A stretch of 64,000 nt of DNA from Streptomyces canus 299MFChir4.1 (lineage in GTDB: Bacteria; Actinomycetota; Actinomycetes; Streptomycetales; Streptomycetaceae). Below the pieces are notes generated by a model. It had not been told where the DNA came from, did not search any database, and worked only from the letters and a program-made list of their open reading frames with translations. A program made the position numbers and the translations under genes. The DNA is taken from NCBI RefSeq assembly GCF_000383615.1, contig NZ_KB911587.1, positions 275,476 through 339,475 of the forward strand, written 5' to 3'. Every line of letters begins with the position of its first letter. Within the stretch, counting starts at the first letter, position 1. Positions 1-8,288 of this stretch are shown here, one piece after another.

Positions 1-415
1 CGACGTTGTCCTTGTACGACTTGGCGGCGGCCTGGTCGGACTCCGTGATCTCGAAGGACACGTCCAGCCAGCGGTAGTCGTACCCCTTGAGCGCGTTCCA
101 GGAGCAGGTGCGGCGCAGTGCCGTGTCCGTCGAGGGAATCTCCTTGCCGGCCGTCTTGGCGCCCGGCACCAGCGACTTGATCGTCGCCGCGCCGATGCTG
201 CCGCACGGCGCGGGCGCGGCGGCGTACTGCTTCGTGGCGGCCGCCGTGGACGCGCCCGAAGGAGACTCGCCGGCGGACTGCGGAGCCGACGAGGACTCCT
301 TCTGGGCGGCCGGCGTCGTGGCCGGGCCCGACGTCAGCACCCAGCCCGCCGCGGCGAGTACGACGACGGGCGAGATGCGCGCGGTGAGCGCGAGCGGCAG
401 GGAAATATTTCGCAC
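1..415 (-). CDS. Secreted protein, N-terminal part only (runs off the left edge)
   Basis: 138 codons are visible on the minus strand from a GTG at 415; the C-terminus lies outside the window. The first ~35 residues look like an export signal (short basic start, then a hydrophobic stretch through VVVLAAAGWVLTS). A Ser/Ala/Pro-rich linker follows (about residues 36-65), then a folded-looking segment with Cys in APCGSIG and in RRTCSWN. This layout resembles the DUF3558-like secreted or lipoprotein families common in Streptomyces, but there is no lipobox Cys and I do not assign a family. Function unknown. There is no strong Shine-Dalgarno, so the start is uncertain. Confidence 0.6.
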   Translation of the reverse strand, partial: MRNISLPLALTARISPVVVLAAAGWVLTSGPATTPAAQKESSSAPQSAGESPSGASTAAATKQYAAAPAPCGSIGAATIKSLVPGAKTAGKEIPSTDTALRRTCSWNALKGYDYRWLDVSFEITESDQAAAKSYKDNV

Positions 416-565
416 GGCGCACTTTTCGTGGGGGACGGACGGTGCGGAGGGGTCCGCACTGCGGACGGACGCCAGTTTCACATGTCTGCCTGTGGGGCGG
501 AAGTGTGAACTCGCTCCGTACCTGTGCCGTCACTGTGCCCCGCCGTCGTTGCGTCATGTGTCCGC

Positions 566-1534
566 TTATGTCCGGGCGATGGGCCGGTGGAGGGCCGACT
601 CGATGCGGTCCACGGCCAGGAACGCCCCGTAGGCCACGAGGTGCACCAGAGTGTGGTCGGTGTGCTCCGGCCGCCGCCAGGCCGCCACGTCCTCGTCGGT
701 GATCCGGTACGGCGCGAGCGCGGCCAGCAGCACCAGACGCGCACCGGGACGCTCCCGCCGATCCGGAAAGCGGCTCAGGTCGAGCGGCGGGTGCGAGCCG
801 TCCCAGTCCAGCAGTACCTCCTCCACGAGGTCCTGGTCGTCGGTGCCGAGGAGTCCGGCGCCCGCCATGGCCGCCCGAAGCAGCGCCGCGTACGCGACTC
901 CGACGGGCGTACCGTCCGCCCACGCGGGCGCCTCGCCGGGCCGGGCGGGCCGGCGTACGGTCCGGGCGAGCGTACGGCCCGCGAGACTGCGCACGGCCCT
1001 GAAGCGCTGGGCGTTGCCCGGCAGCAGGTCCTCGGTGAGCAGGGCGGACACGATCCGGTTGATGAAGTGGAAGGCGAACACGGTGCCGAGATAGCCCGGA
1101 GCGTGCTCGCGCGGGAACGGGTAGGGCGCCGCGCCGAGGCCGCCCGGCACGCGCGTGTGCCTGCCCCACTCCAGCACGCGCGCGTGCTCCTCGTTCACCG
1201 GCCGCTCGCCTCGGGCGACGCGCTCGGCGAGCGCGTGGTCGCCGGTGGCGTGCAGCAGCATGGTGTGCGCGTCCACGCAGAACGGGCACCGGTTGGCCAG
1301 TGAGACCCCGAGCGCCGCCAGTTCCTTGCCGGTGCGGCTGCCGGGGCCGGCGATCAGCGACTCGCGCATCAGCGCCCACGCGGGGGCGAGGAGCTCCGGA
1401 GCGGAGGACAGGACCACGAAGGTGACGGGTTCGTCGATGCCGAAGTCCCGGGACAGCTGCTCGTAGACCTCGGCGACCGGGCCGGTGGCGGACTTGGGCG
1501 GCAGGGGTCGCGTGTAGCGGAAGGGTGTGGACAT
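566..1534 (-). CDS. Carboxymuconolactone decarboxylase / AhpD-family protein
   Basis: 322 residues. The AhpD-like redox motif CPFCVDAH lies at residues 83-90 (Cys83, Cys86, His90) in an alpha-helical context, as in alkylhydroperoxidase D and the CMD superfamily. The protein is about twice the length of a minimal CMD domain. The C-terminal half (170-322) is helical and lacks a second CxxC, so it may be a degenerate repeat. The likely role is a peroxidase-type or thiol-redox activity; the substrate cannot be read from sequence. It starts at ATG 1534 and is monocistronic: the upstream remnant is divergent and the downstream secreted gene is 150 bp away. Confidence 0.75.
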   Translation of the reverse strand: MSTPFRYTRPLPPKSATGPVAEVYEQLSRDFGIDEPVTFVVLSSAPELLAPAWALMRESLIAGPGSRTGKELAALGVSLANRCPFCVDAHTMLLHATGDHALAERVARGERPVNEEHARVLEWGRHTRVPGGLGAAPYPFPREHAPGYLGTVFAFHFINRIVSALLTEDLLPGNAQRFRAVRSLAGRTLARTVRRPARPGEAPAWADGTPVGVAYAALLRAAMAGAGLLGTDDQDLVEEVLLDWDGSHPPLDLSRFPDRRERPGARLVLLAALAPYRITDEDVAAWRRPEHTDHTLVHLVAYGAFLAVDRIESALHRPIART

Positions 1535-1672
1535 GCACAGCAGCCTGCCCCCCGGCCTCGGGCGCGGTCGTCGTACGGCCGAAGGGAGTTGGCGCTGCGT
1601 CCGGGAGCGCGGGCCGGGCCGGGGACTACTACGGGGGGAGTAGCGGGGGAGTTGTCCACAGGGCTGACGCCG

Positions 1673-1695
1673 GTGTCGGGGCGCCGGTCTAGCGT
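1673..1695 (+). promoter_or_regulatory. Candidate RecA-NDp/PafBC-like promoter, leaderless
   Basis: GTGTCGGGG at 1673-1681, 8 nt, then TAGCGT at 1690-1695, then 6 nt to ATG 1702. The actinobacterial RecA-independent DNA-damage promoter is TTGTCRGTG-N8-TAnnnT. The -10 and the spacing match exactly; the upstream box has two mismatches. A transcript would begin at or next to the ATG. Function is inferred from the motif only. Confidence 0.35.
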
Positions 1696-1701
1696 GTGGG
1701 C

Positions 1702-2091
1702 ATGAGCGGGCACCCGGTCGATTCGGCCATCTCCCAACGGCTCGCCGACCTGGCCCTCGTGGTCGTGGTCGGCGCCCTCGTCGTGGCCGCGGCGGCTCTC
1801 GACGCGGACACGACCGCCCTCGACTTCGGGTTCCTCGTGGTGAGCGCGGCCGCGCTCGCGTTCCACCGCACGGCCCCGCTGGTGGTGCTGGCCGTGGCCA
1901 CGGTGAGCGGGGCGGCCTACGTCCTGCACGCCCACCCGGGCCCCCTCGGCGCGCTGTCCGTCTTCGCCGCCGTGCACCTGGCCTCCAAGACCCACATCAG
2001 CCGCGCGATGACCAAGCTGGGCGCCCGGGACCGGGCCCAACTGGTCGTGTTCGCCTACGAGTCGGGGCTGGTGACGGCACGCGGCTCCTGA
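1702..2091 (+). pseudogene. Histidine kinase / LuxR-type response regulator pair collapsed into one 129-residue fusion
   Basis: Residues 1-~95 look like the N-terminal membrane domain of a Streptomyces NarL-type sensor kinase: three hydrophobic spans separated by short loops, with the FHRTAPLVVLAVATV segment typical of that region. At about residue 96 the sequence switches in frame to the last ~34 residues of a NarL/FixJ response regulator (KTHISRAMTKLGARDRAQLV), that is, the recognition helix and final helix of a LuxR HTH. The kinase DHp and ATPase domains, the receiver domain and half the HTH are missing. An internal deletion of a kinase-regulator gene pair is the simplest explanation. The frame stays open, so a small membrane protein could still be made. 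Start ATG 1702 (GTG 1696 is possible). Confidence 0.75.
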
Positions 2092-2174
2092 GGTCCGGGC
2101 GCCCGGGAATGAAAGGATCCGTGACCGTGACCGCTTCGGACCGGCCGAGGCGCGCCCCACCAATGAGGTGAGAG

Positions 2175-4004
2175 ATGTCGTTCACCACCCGGCCGACCCT
2201 CCAGGGCACCTTCGGCATGGTGTCCTCCACCCACTGGCTGGCCTCGCAGTCGGCGATGGCGGTGCTGGAGGACGGCGGCAACGCGTACGACGCGGCGGTG
2301 GCCGGCGCCTTCGTGCTGCACGTCGTCGAGCCGCACCTCAACGGGCCCGCCGGCGAGGTGCCGATCCTGCTCGCGCCCGCCGGAGGACAGGTGCGGGTGC
2401 TGTGCGGTCAGGGCGTCGCGCCGGCCGGGGCGAGCGTCGCCCACTACAAGGGACTGGGCCTGGATCTCGTCCCCGGCACCGGACCCCTCGCCGCCGCGGT
2501 CCCCGGCGCCTTCGACGCCTGGATGCTGCTGCTCCGTGACCACGGCACGAAGTCCCTCGTCGACGTCCTCAGGTACGCCATCGGGTACGCCGAGGACGGG
2601 CACGCGCCCGTGGAGAACGTCGGCGCGACCGTCGAGAGCGTACGGGAGCTGTTCGAGACGGAGTGGACCTCGTCGGCGGAGCTGTATCTGCCGGGCGGGA
2701 AGGCCCCGCGGCCGGGCGAGCTGTTCCGCAACCCGGCCCTCGCCGCCACCTGGAAGCGGCTGATCGACGAGGTGGCGGGGGCGGGTGGCCGGGTCGCGCA
2801 GATCGAGGCGGCACGCGAGGTGTGGCGTACCGGGTTCATCGCCGAGGCGCTCGTGCGGCAGGCGCAACGGCCCACCCTGGACACCAGCGGCGCGCGGCAC
2901 TCCGGCACGCTCACGGCCGCCGATCTCGCGGGGTGGTCCGCGACCTACGAGGCTCCGGCGACGTACGACTGGAACGGCTGGACCCTGTGCAAGGCCGGCC
3001 CCTGGAGCCAGGGCCCGGTCCTCCTCCAGCAGCTCGCGCTTCTGCCGCCCGAGCTGCCGCGGTACGGGTCCGCCGAGTACGTCCATCTGCTGGTCGAGGG
3101 CTGCAAGCTGGCCATGGCCGACCGGGAGGCCTGGTACGGGGACGCCGCCGAGGTGCCGCTCGCCGAGCTGCTGTCGGCCGAGTACAACGCGGGGCGACGT
3201 GAACTCGTCGGAGACAAGGCCTCGTACGAGCTGCGGCCGGGCAGCCCCGGCGGGCGCGCCCCGCGACTCAGCGCACACGCGTACGTGGTCGTCACCGACG
3301 AGCCCGGGTTCAGTCCGATGGGGGTGGGGGAGCCCACGGTCGCGAAGAACCCCACGTCCCCCGTACCGGGTGAGCCCGAGACCGGTCCCGACGGCACCAC
3401 CCGGGGCGACACCTGCCACCTCGACGTCGTCGACCGCTGGGGCAACATGGTCGCCGCCACGCCCAGCGGCGGGTGGCTCCAGTCCAACCCCGTCGTGCCC
3501 GAACTGGGCTTCCCGCTCGGCACCCGGCTCCAGATGACCTGGCTGGAGGAGGGCCTGCCGAACTCCCTCACGCCCGGCCGCCGCCCCCGCACCACCCTCA
3601 CGCCCTCGATCGCCCTGCGCGCCGGGGTGCCCGTCCTGGCCTTCGGCACCCCTGGCGGGGACCAGCAGGACCAGTGGCAGCTGCACTTCTTCCTGGCCGT
3701 CGCCCTGCGCTCCCCGGTCCGCGGCGGTCTCGACCTCCAGGGCGCGATCGACGCCCCGAACTGGCACAACGACAGCTTCCCCGGGTCGTTCTATCCGCGG
3801 GGTATGCGGCCGGGGAGCCTCACCGTGGAGGCGCGGACGGACCCCCGGGTGGTCGAGGAGCTGCGGCGGCGGGGGCACGACGTCACCGTGGGGGAGCCCT
3901 GGTCGGAGGGACGGTTGTGCGCGGTGGCACGGGATCCGGAGACGGGGGTGCTGTCGGCGGCGGCCAATCCGCGGGGGATGCAGGGGTATGCGGTGGGACG
4001 GTGA
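2175..4004 (+). CDS. ggt: Gamma-glutamyltransferase family protein (Ntn hydrolase)
   Basis: 609 residues, normal family length. The self-cleavage and catalytic motif is present as GDTCHLDVVD, with Thr413 as the expected nucleophile. The C-terminal glycine-rich segment (GTPGGDQQ, about residue 495) and ANPRGMQGYAVGR also fit the family. N-terminal GGNAYDAAVA is the usual GGT signature. No signal peptide is visible, so it is probably cytoplasmic, unlike classical periplasmic or secreted GGTs. It acts on gamma-glutamyl or related amide substrates; some members are cephalosporin acylase-like. ATG 2175 is preceded by GAGGTGAGAG. A hairpin terminator follows. Confidence 0.88.
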   Translation: MSFTTRPTLQGTFGMVSSTHWLASQSAMAVLEDGGNAYDAAVAGAFVLHVVEPHLNGPAGEVPILLAPAGGQVRVLCGQGVAPAGASVAHYKGLGLDLVPGTGPLAAAVPGAFDAWMLLLRDHGTKSLVDVLRYAIGYAEDGHAPVENVGATVESVRELFETEWTSSAELYLPGGKAPRPGELFRNPALAATWKRLIDEVAGAGGRVAQIEAAREVWRTGFIAEALVRQAQRPTLDTSGARHSGTLTAADLAGWSATYEAPATYDWNGWTLCKAGPWSQGPVLLQQLALLPPELPRYGSAEYVHLLVEGCKLAMADREAWYGDAAEVPLAELLSAEYNAGRRELVGDKASYELRPGSPGGRAPRLSAHAYVVVTDEPGFSPMGVGEPTVAKNPTSPVPGEPETGPDGTTRGDTCHLDVVDRWGNMVAATPSGGWLQSNPVVPELGFPLGTRLQMTWLEEGLPNSLTPGRRPRTTLTPSIALRAGVPVLAFGTPGGDQQDQWQLHFFLAVALRSPVRGGLDLQGAIDAPNWHNDSFPGSFYPRGMRPGSLTVEARTDPRVVEELRRRGHDVTVGEPWSEGRLCAVARDPETGVLSAAANPRGMQGYAVGR

Positions 4005-4072
4005 CAGATATGCATCATTTGTACTGATTTAAGCGCCCGTTGTCTCCGCATTGCCGGTGTTCACGGTGATTG

Positions 4073-4096
4073 CACCCGCCCTTTACCGGGCGGGTG
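4073..4096. terminator. Hairpin terminator downstream of the gamma-glutamyltransferase
   Basis: 9-bp perfect stem, CACCCGCCC pairing with GGGCGGGTG around a 6-nt loop. No U-tract, as is usual in high-GC actinobacteria. It lies 69 bp after the stop and just before the next promoter. Confidence 0.55.
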
Positions 4097-4100
4097 GGGA

Positions 4101-4123
4101 TTGTCAGACCGTCGTGCTCTCAT
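4101..4123 (+). promoter_or_regulatory. Candidate leaderless promoter of the phosphatase gene
   Basis: TTGTCAGAC at 4101-4109, 8 nt, TCTCAT at 4118-4123, then 6 nt to ATG 4130. The spacing is that of RecA-NDp-type promoters (TTGTCRGTG-N8-TAnnnT); two upstream bases and one -10 base differ. Weak evidence on its own. Confidence 0.3.
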
Positions 4124-4129
4124 GGAGTC

Positions 4130-4975
4130 ATGATCGGAGACACGGAAACCATCGACGAGTTTCTCGACCGGCACGCGGGCGACGTGGAAGAGGCGGTGCG
4201 CAAGGCCGCCGCGGCCGAGGTCATGCCGCGCTTCCGGCGGCTCGCCGCGCACGAGGTCGACCAGAAGGCCGGCCCGCACGACCTGGTCACGGACGCCGAC
4301 CGGCTGGCCGAGCAGTACCTCACCGAGGTGCTCGGCCCCCTCCTGCCCGGCTCCCTCGTGGTCGGCGAGGAGGCGGTCCACGCCAACCCGGCGTCGTACG
4401 AGGCGCTGCAGGGCGACACCCCCGTCTGGATAGTCGACCCCGTCGACGGCACCCGGCAGTTCGTGCACGGCGACCCCGGCTTCTGCATGCTGGTCGCGCT
4501 CGCGAGGAGCGGCGTCCTGCTCGCCTCCTGGACCTACGCACCGGCCCGGGACCAACTGGCCACGGCGATACGCGGCCGGGGCGCGTTCCTCGACGGCGAG
4601 CGGCTGCGCGCGGGCGTCCCCGACCAGGGCCGCGACCTCCAAGTGGCCACCTCCCACCCGGACTACACGACGGACGAGCAGAAGCGCGGCCTGCTGGGCC
4701 TGTGGACGGACGGAGTCGCACCGCGTCCGTGCGGCTCGGCCGGACTGGAGTATCTCGCCGTCGCCCGGGGCGAGTCGGACGCCGTGGCGTTCTCCTGGGA
4801 GGCGGCCTGGGACCACGCGGCGGGCCTGCTGCTGGTCGAGGAGGCGGGCGGCGCCCATCTGACTCTCACCGGCGAACCGTTCAGCATCAAGGGCGGCAAC
4901 ACCCTCCCCTTCACCGCGGCCCGCGACGCGGCGACGGCCCGGCGGGTGAGGGGGCTGCTGGCGGGCGAGGCCTGA
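4130..4975 (+). CDS. Inositol monophosphatase-family phosphatase (HisN/CysQ-like)
   Basis: 281 residues. Metal-site motifs of the Mg2+-dependent, Li+-sensitive phosphatase family are intact: GEE at 79-81, DPVDGT at 103-108, and the C-terminal WDHAAGLLLVEEAGG. Candidates are histidinol phosphatase (HisN), 3'(2'),5'-bisphosphate nucleotidase (CysQ) or inositol phosphatase; sequence alone does not separate them, and there is no histidine or sulfur operon beside it. ATG 4130 was chosen because the upstream extension is unlike the family, a terminator lies inside it, and a leaderless promoter fits this ATG. Confidence 0.82.
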   Translation: MIGDTETIDEFLDRHAGDVEEAVRKAAAAEVMPRFRRLAAHEVDQKAGPHDLVTDADRLAEQYLTEVLGPLLPGSLVVGEEAVHANPASYEALQGDTPVWIVDPVDGTRQFVHGDPGFCMLVALARSGVLLASWTYAPARDQLATAIRGRGAFLDGERLRAGVPDQGRDLQVATSHPDYTTDEQKRGLLGLWTDGVAPRPCGSAGLEYLAVARGESDAVAFSWEAAWDHAAGLLLVEEAGGAHLTLTGEPFSIKGGNTLPFTAARDAATARRVRGLLAGEA

Positions 4976-5284
4976 CGCGACGGCTGAGCCGCAGGCCGGA
5001 GTCATGTCCGGAGCGGGGCGGAGCGGAACCGAGGCCGGAGCCGGAGCCGGAGCCGGAGCCGGGGGACCGTCGGACGAGGTCGAGGACGAGGTCGAGGTCG
5101 AGGTCGCGGGCACGGTCAGCTCAGGACTCTGCGGGGGCAGGCTCCAGTCCCTAAAGCCGACCCGCCCCCGTCCCGACCCCCATCCCCGCCCCCCCGCTCC
5201 CCCGACTTACCCCCACGCCCCGAGACTGTCGGTCCCCCGGCATATCCTGATCCTCTGGCCATCGGCTGACGAAGGGGTCCGAAG
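4976..5284. other. Intergenic region with short tandem repeats
   Basis: 309 bp between two same-strand genes with no convincing gene. It holds four exact CCGGAG units plus a partial one (5035-5063) and an imperfect GAGGTC array (about 5075-5106). The rest is pyrimidine-rich. A promoter for the oxidoreductase is expected near 5240-5280, but I cannot place it with confidence. Confidence 0.5.
5035..5106. repeat. Hexanucleotide tandem repeats (CCGGAG and GAGGTC)
   Basis: CCGGAG occurs four times in a row from 5035, followed after ~16 nt by repeated GAGGTC/GAGGAC units. This is simple-sequence microsatellite-like DNA, probably formed by slippage; no function is apparent. Confidence 0.7.
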
Positions 5285-6706
5285 GTGCCGTCGATGCTCG
5301 ATGCGGTCGTGGTGGGTGCGGGGCCGAACGGACTGACGGCTGCCGTGGAGCTGGCCCGCCGCGGCTTCTCCGTGGCCGTCTTCGAGGCGCGCGGCACCGT
5401 GGGCGGGGGAGCCCGCACCGAGGAGCTGACCCTCCCCGGCTTCCGGCACGACCCGTGTTCCGCGGCCCACCCCCTCGGTATCAACTCCCCGGCGTTCCGC
5501 GCCCTGCCCCTGGAGCGCTACGGCCTGGAGTGGCTGCACGCCGAGCTGCCCATGGCGCATCCCTTCACCGACGGCACCGCCGCCGTGCTGTCGAGGTCGG
5601 TCGCCGAGACGGCCGCCTCGTTCGGGCCGCGTGACGCGGGGACGTACCGAAGGCTCGTCGAGCCGTTCCTGCCCAAGTGGGACACCCTGGCCCGCGACTT
5701 CATGTCCCTGCCCGCGACCGCGCTGCCCCGCGACCCGGTCACCCTGGCCCGCTTCGGTCTGGTCGGCCTGCCCCCCTCGACCTGGCTGATGCGCCGCTTC
5801 CGCGACGAGCGCGCGAAGACGCTGTTCGCCGGACTCGTCGCGCATGTCATGGCCCCGCTCAGCGGCTTCGCCACCGGCGCCATCGGTCTGGTCTTCGCCC
5901 TCGCGGCCCACGCGCGCGGCTGGCCCGTGGCGCGCGGCGGCTCCCAGTCGATCTCCGACGCGCTCGCCGCGTACCTCGACGACCTCGGCGGCAGCGTCCA
6001 CACCGACTACGAGGTCAAGCGGCTCGACGATCTGCCGCCGGCCCGCGCGTACGTCTTCGACACCTCGCCGACCGCCCTGGCCCGCATCGCCGGCTTCGGC
6101 ACCTACTACGAGGGCTACCGCTACGGCCCGGGCGTCTTCAAGGTCGACTACGCCCTCGACGGCCCGGTGCCGTGGACCGCGAAGGAGGCGCGCGGCGCGG
6201 GCACCGTGCAGATCGGCGCCGACAGCGCGGAGATCGGTACCGCGCTGCGAGCCGCTTCCCGGGAGGGCCGTGCGCCCGACAGACCGTTCATGATCACTGT
6301 GCAGCCCAGTGTCGTCGACCCGAGCCGGGCCCCCGCCGGGAAGCACGTGTTCTGGGTCTACGGCCATGTGCCCAGCGGCTGGACCGGCGACCTCACCGAC
6401 GCCATGGAGCGCCAACTGGAGCGCTTCGCCCCGGGGTTCCGTGACCGTGTCCTCGCCCGTGCCACCGCGGGCCCGCCCGAACTCGCCGCGCGCAACGCCA
6501 ACTACGTCGGCGGCGACATCGGCTCCGGCGCGGTCACCGGGCTCCAGACCCTGCTGCGTCCCAAGCTCTCCCTGTCCCCGTACGGCACCCCCCACCCGGC
6601 CGTCTTCATCTGCTCGTCGGCGACCCCACCGGGACCGGGCGTGCACGGCATGTCGGGACACAACGCCGCGAAGGCCGTATGGCGCAGGCTGCGACAGCAG
6701 ACCTGA
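5285..6706 (+). CDS. FAD-dependent oxidoreductase (phytoene desaturase / PYROXD2-like)
   Basis: 473 residues. An N-terminal dinucleotide-binding motif GAGPNGLTAA lies at residues 11-20 in a Rossmann fold, and the C-terminal GPGVHGMSGHNAA matches the amine-oxidase/phytoene-dehydrogenase superfamily. The middle region (FATGAIGLVFALAAHARGWP) fits the actinobacterial NAD(P)/FAD oxidoreductases annotated as carotenoid-desaturase-like. There are no crt genes nearby, so a carotenoid role is unlikely; the substrate is unknown. The GTG start at 5285 is preceded by GAAGGGG; ATG 5294 is an alternative. The macrodomain gene follows 53 bp downstream. Confidence 0.8.
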   Translation: MPSMLDAVVVGAGPNGLTAAVELARRGFSVAVFEARGTVGGGARTEELTLPGFRHDPCSAAHPLGINSPAFRALPLERYGLEWLHAELPMAHPFTDGTAAVLSRSVAETAASFGPRDAGTYRRLVEPFLPKWDTLARDFMSLPATALPRDPVTLARFGLVGLPPSTWLMRRFRDERAKTLFAGLVAHVMAPLSGFATGAIGLVFALAAHARGWPVARGGSQSISDALAAYLDDLGGSVHTDYEVKRLDDLPPARAYVFDTSPTALARIAGFGTYYEGYRYGPGVFKVDYALDGPVPWTAKEARGAGTVQIGADSAEIGTALRAASREGRAPDRPFMITVQPSVVDPSRAPAGKHVFWVYGHVPSGWTGDLTDAMERQLERFAPGFRDRVLARATAGPPELAARNANYVGGDIGSGAVTGLQTLLRPKLSLSPYGTPHPAVFICSSATPPGPGVHGMSGHNAAKAVWRRLRQQT

Positions 6707-6759
6707 GGGAGATCGATACCGGGCTGCCCCCGGCTGGGCGGGCTGGAAGAGTGGCGGTC

Positions 6760-7269
6760 ATGACCACCATCAGGCTCGTCCAGGGCGACATCACCCGAGA
6801 GAGCGCCGACGCGATCGTCAACGCCGCCAACTCCTCCCTGCTCGGCGGAGGAGGAGTCGACGGGGCCATCCACCGCCGCGGTGGCCCCGCGATCCTCGCC
6901 GACTGCCGTAAGTTGCGTGCCTCGCACTACGGCAAGGGCCTGCCGACCGGAAAGGCGGTGGCCACCACGGCGGGCGACCTGGACGCGCGCTGGGTGATCC
7001 ACACCGTCGGCCCCCGCTACAGCCATGAGGAGGACCGCTCGGAGCTGCTGGCCTCCTGCTACCGCGAGTCCCTGCGCGTCGCCGACGAACTGGGTGCCCG
7101 GACCGTCGCCTTCCCGGCCGTGTCCGCCGGCATCTACGGCTGGCCGATGGACGACGCCGCCCGGATCGCGGTGGAGACCGTACGGGAGACGGAGACCGCG
7201 GTCGAGGAGGTCCGGTTCGTGCTGTTCGACGAGAAGGCGTACCGGGCGTTCGAGGGGCAGGTCGCCTGA
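6760..7269 (+). CDS. Macrodomain O-acetyl-ADP-ribose deacetylase (YmdB-type)
   Basis: 169 residues, a stand-alone macrodomain. Visible motifs are GDITRESADAIVNAANSSLLGGGGVDGAIH near the N-terminus (Asn-Ala-Ala-Asn and Gly-rich loop with the Asp-Gly-Ala-Ile-His step) and the second ligand loop PAVSAGIYGWP. These are the ADP-ribose-binding and catalytic loops of MacroD/YmdB enzymes, which remove acetyl groups from O-acetyl-ADP-ribose (the sirtuin product) or ADP-ribose from acidic side chains. ATG 6760 was chosen (GTG 6751 possible); GGAAGA precedes it. Functionally it may connect to the sirtuin at 17.9 kb. Confidence 0.88.
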   Translation: MTTIRLVQGDITRESADAIVNAANSSLLGGGGVDGAIHRRGGPAILADCRKLRASHYGKGLPTGKAVATTAGDLDARWVIHTVGPRYSHEEDRSELLASCYRESLRVADELGARTVAFPAVSAGIYGWPMDDAARIAVETVRETETAVEEVRFVLFDEKAYRAFEGQVA

Positions 7270-7457
7270 CGCCGGAGGGCCCGTACCCCGACGGCCGAAC
7301 GGCGCCGGACGAGGCAAACGGGGGAGCGCGGAGGAAAAGTGCCTGTTCAGAGCCCTCTTGAGGTGGTGCGTGGCCGGGCGTCGGGCCCGCGATCGGTTGC
7401 GGGACATCTGGCCGGTTCTCACGGTGGGCCTTACGAAACCCTTCGAAAGGACCCCGC

Positions 7458-8027
7458 ATGCGCCCCCTCGTCCCCCGCGGCCTTCTCCTGCCGTCCCTGG
7501 TCTGTGCCGCGCTGATCCTCGGCCCGGTCGGCACCGCGGCCGCCGCCGTCGACGCAGGCCGCGGCGCGTCGGACCACGGAGTGGCCCAGACAGCCAGCGC
7601 GTACGGCATCGACGACGCGGACACCCTGACGGACCGCCTCGACACGCTGAACCGGTCCGGGGACGCCGGTCTCCTCCAGCCTCTGCAGCCCCTCCTGGAT
7701 GCCGTCACCGGCCTCATCGGCCTGAACGGCAGCAACCTCGACGCGAGCGAGGCGGCCGCCCAAGCGACGGCCGTGAAGGCGGCGAACACCGAGGTCCGGG
7801 AACGGCTGCGGCAGCAGAGCGGCACGGATCGGGCCGCGGCGGCGGCCGACCCGGTCTCCGACCTCCTGGACTCGCTCCAGTCCACGATCGACGACCTGCT
7901 CAAGTCGCTGACCTCGCTGGACCTGAACGGTGTGGTGGGCTCGGTCACCGGCCTCCTGGGCGCCGTGGTCGGGACCGTCACCGGACTCCTCGGCGGCGGA
8001 CTGCCCTCCTTGCCGGCCGCCGACTGA
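7458..8027 (+). CDS. Small secreted protein of unknown function
   Basis: 189 residues. A clear Sec signal peptide (basic MRPLVPR, hydrophobic LLLPSLVCAALILG, cleavage likely after TAAAA, ~residue 30) is followed by a helical domain rich in Ala, Leu and Asp. The C-terminal half alternates Leu/Ile/Val heptad-like runs (LLDSLQSTIDDLLKSLTSLDL) with Gly/Val-rich segments. No Cys in the mature part and no catalytic motif. It is probably an exported helical or coiled-coil protein. ATG 7458 has a good ribosome site (GAAAGGA, 7 nt upstream). A very strong terminator follows. Confidence 0.75.
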   Translation: MRPLVPRGLLLPSLVCAALILGPVGTAAAAVDAGRGASDHGVAQTASAYGIDDADTLTDRLDTLNRSGDAGLLQPLQPLLDAVTGLIGLNGSNLDASEAAAQATAVKAANTEVRERLRQQSGTDRAAAAADPVSDLLDSLQSTIDDLLKSLTSLDLNGVVGSVTGLLGAVVGTVTGLLGGGLPSLPAAD

Positions 8028-8084
8028 CCCGAAGGCGGCACCGCACCGGCGACGGCACCGCACCGGCCGCAGCACCGCACCCCA

Positions 8085-8118
8085 CGGCACCCCCGCGTGA
8101 ACGCACGCGGGGGTGCCG
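8085..8118. terminator. Strong perfect-hairpin terminator
   Basis: 15-bp uninterrupted stem (8085-8099 with 8104-8118) and an AACG tetraloop. It lies 58 bp after the stop of the secreted protein gene and before the beta-galactosidase promoter. Just upstream, GCACCGCACCGG-like direct repeats fill the gap. Confidence 0.85.
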
Positions 8119-8162
8119 CATGTCGTCATGTCCCCAGGACCACACAAAGACCGACAGAGTCA

Positions 8163-8191
8163 TTGCCTCGGCAGTCTTCGGGATCTAGGTT
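8163..8191 (+). promoter_or_regulatory. Candidate promoter of the beta-galactosidase gene
   Basis: TTGCCT at 8163-8168, a 17-nt spacer, and TAGGTT at 8186-8191: a good fit to the housekeeping TTGACn-N17-TAGnnT pattern of Streptomyces. It lies 98 nt before the chosen ATG and after the terminator. Confidence 0.5.
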
Positions 8192-8288
8192 GAGTCGCAT
8201 CCTGTGCCCCAAAGTCACCAATAACGCACAGGAATTGACGCTCCCTCAGTACGTACACCGCACTGTCGTCCCGAGGAAGGTTCCACCG

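Noticed and set aside
2055..3878. Long minus-strand frame opposite the gamma-glutamyltransferase
   Set aside because: Low-complexity Pro/Gly/Arg product with no motif; mirror of a strong plus-strand gene.
5004..5336. Possible small gene across the CCGGAG repeat
   Set aside because: Product would be repeats of Ala-Gly and Glu-Val followed by Pro-rich sequence, and it would run into the oxidoreductase gene.
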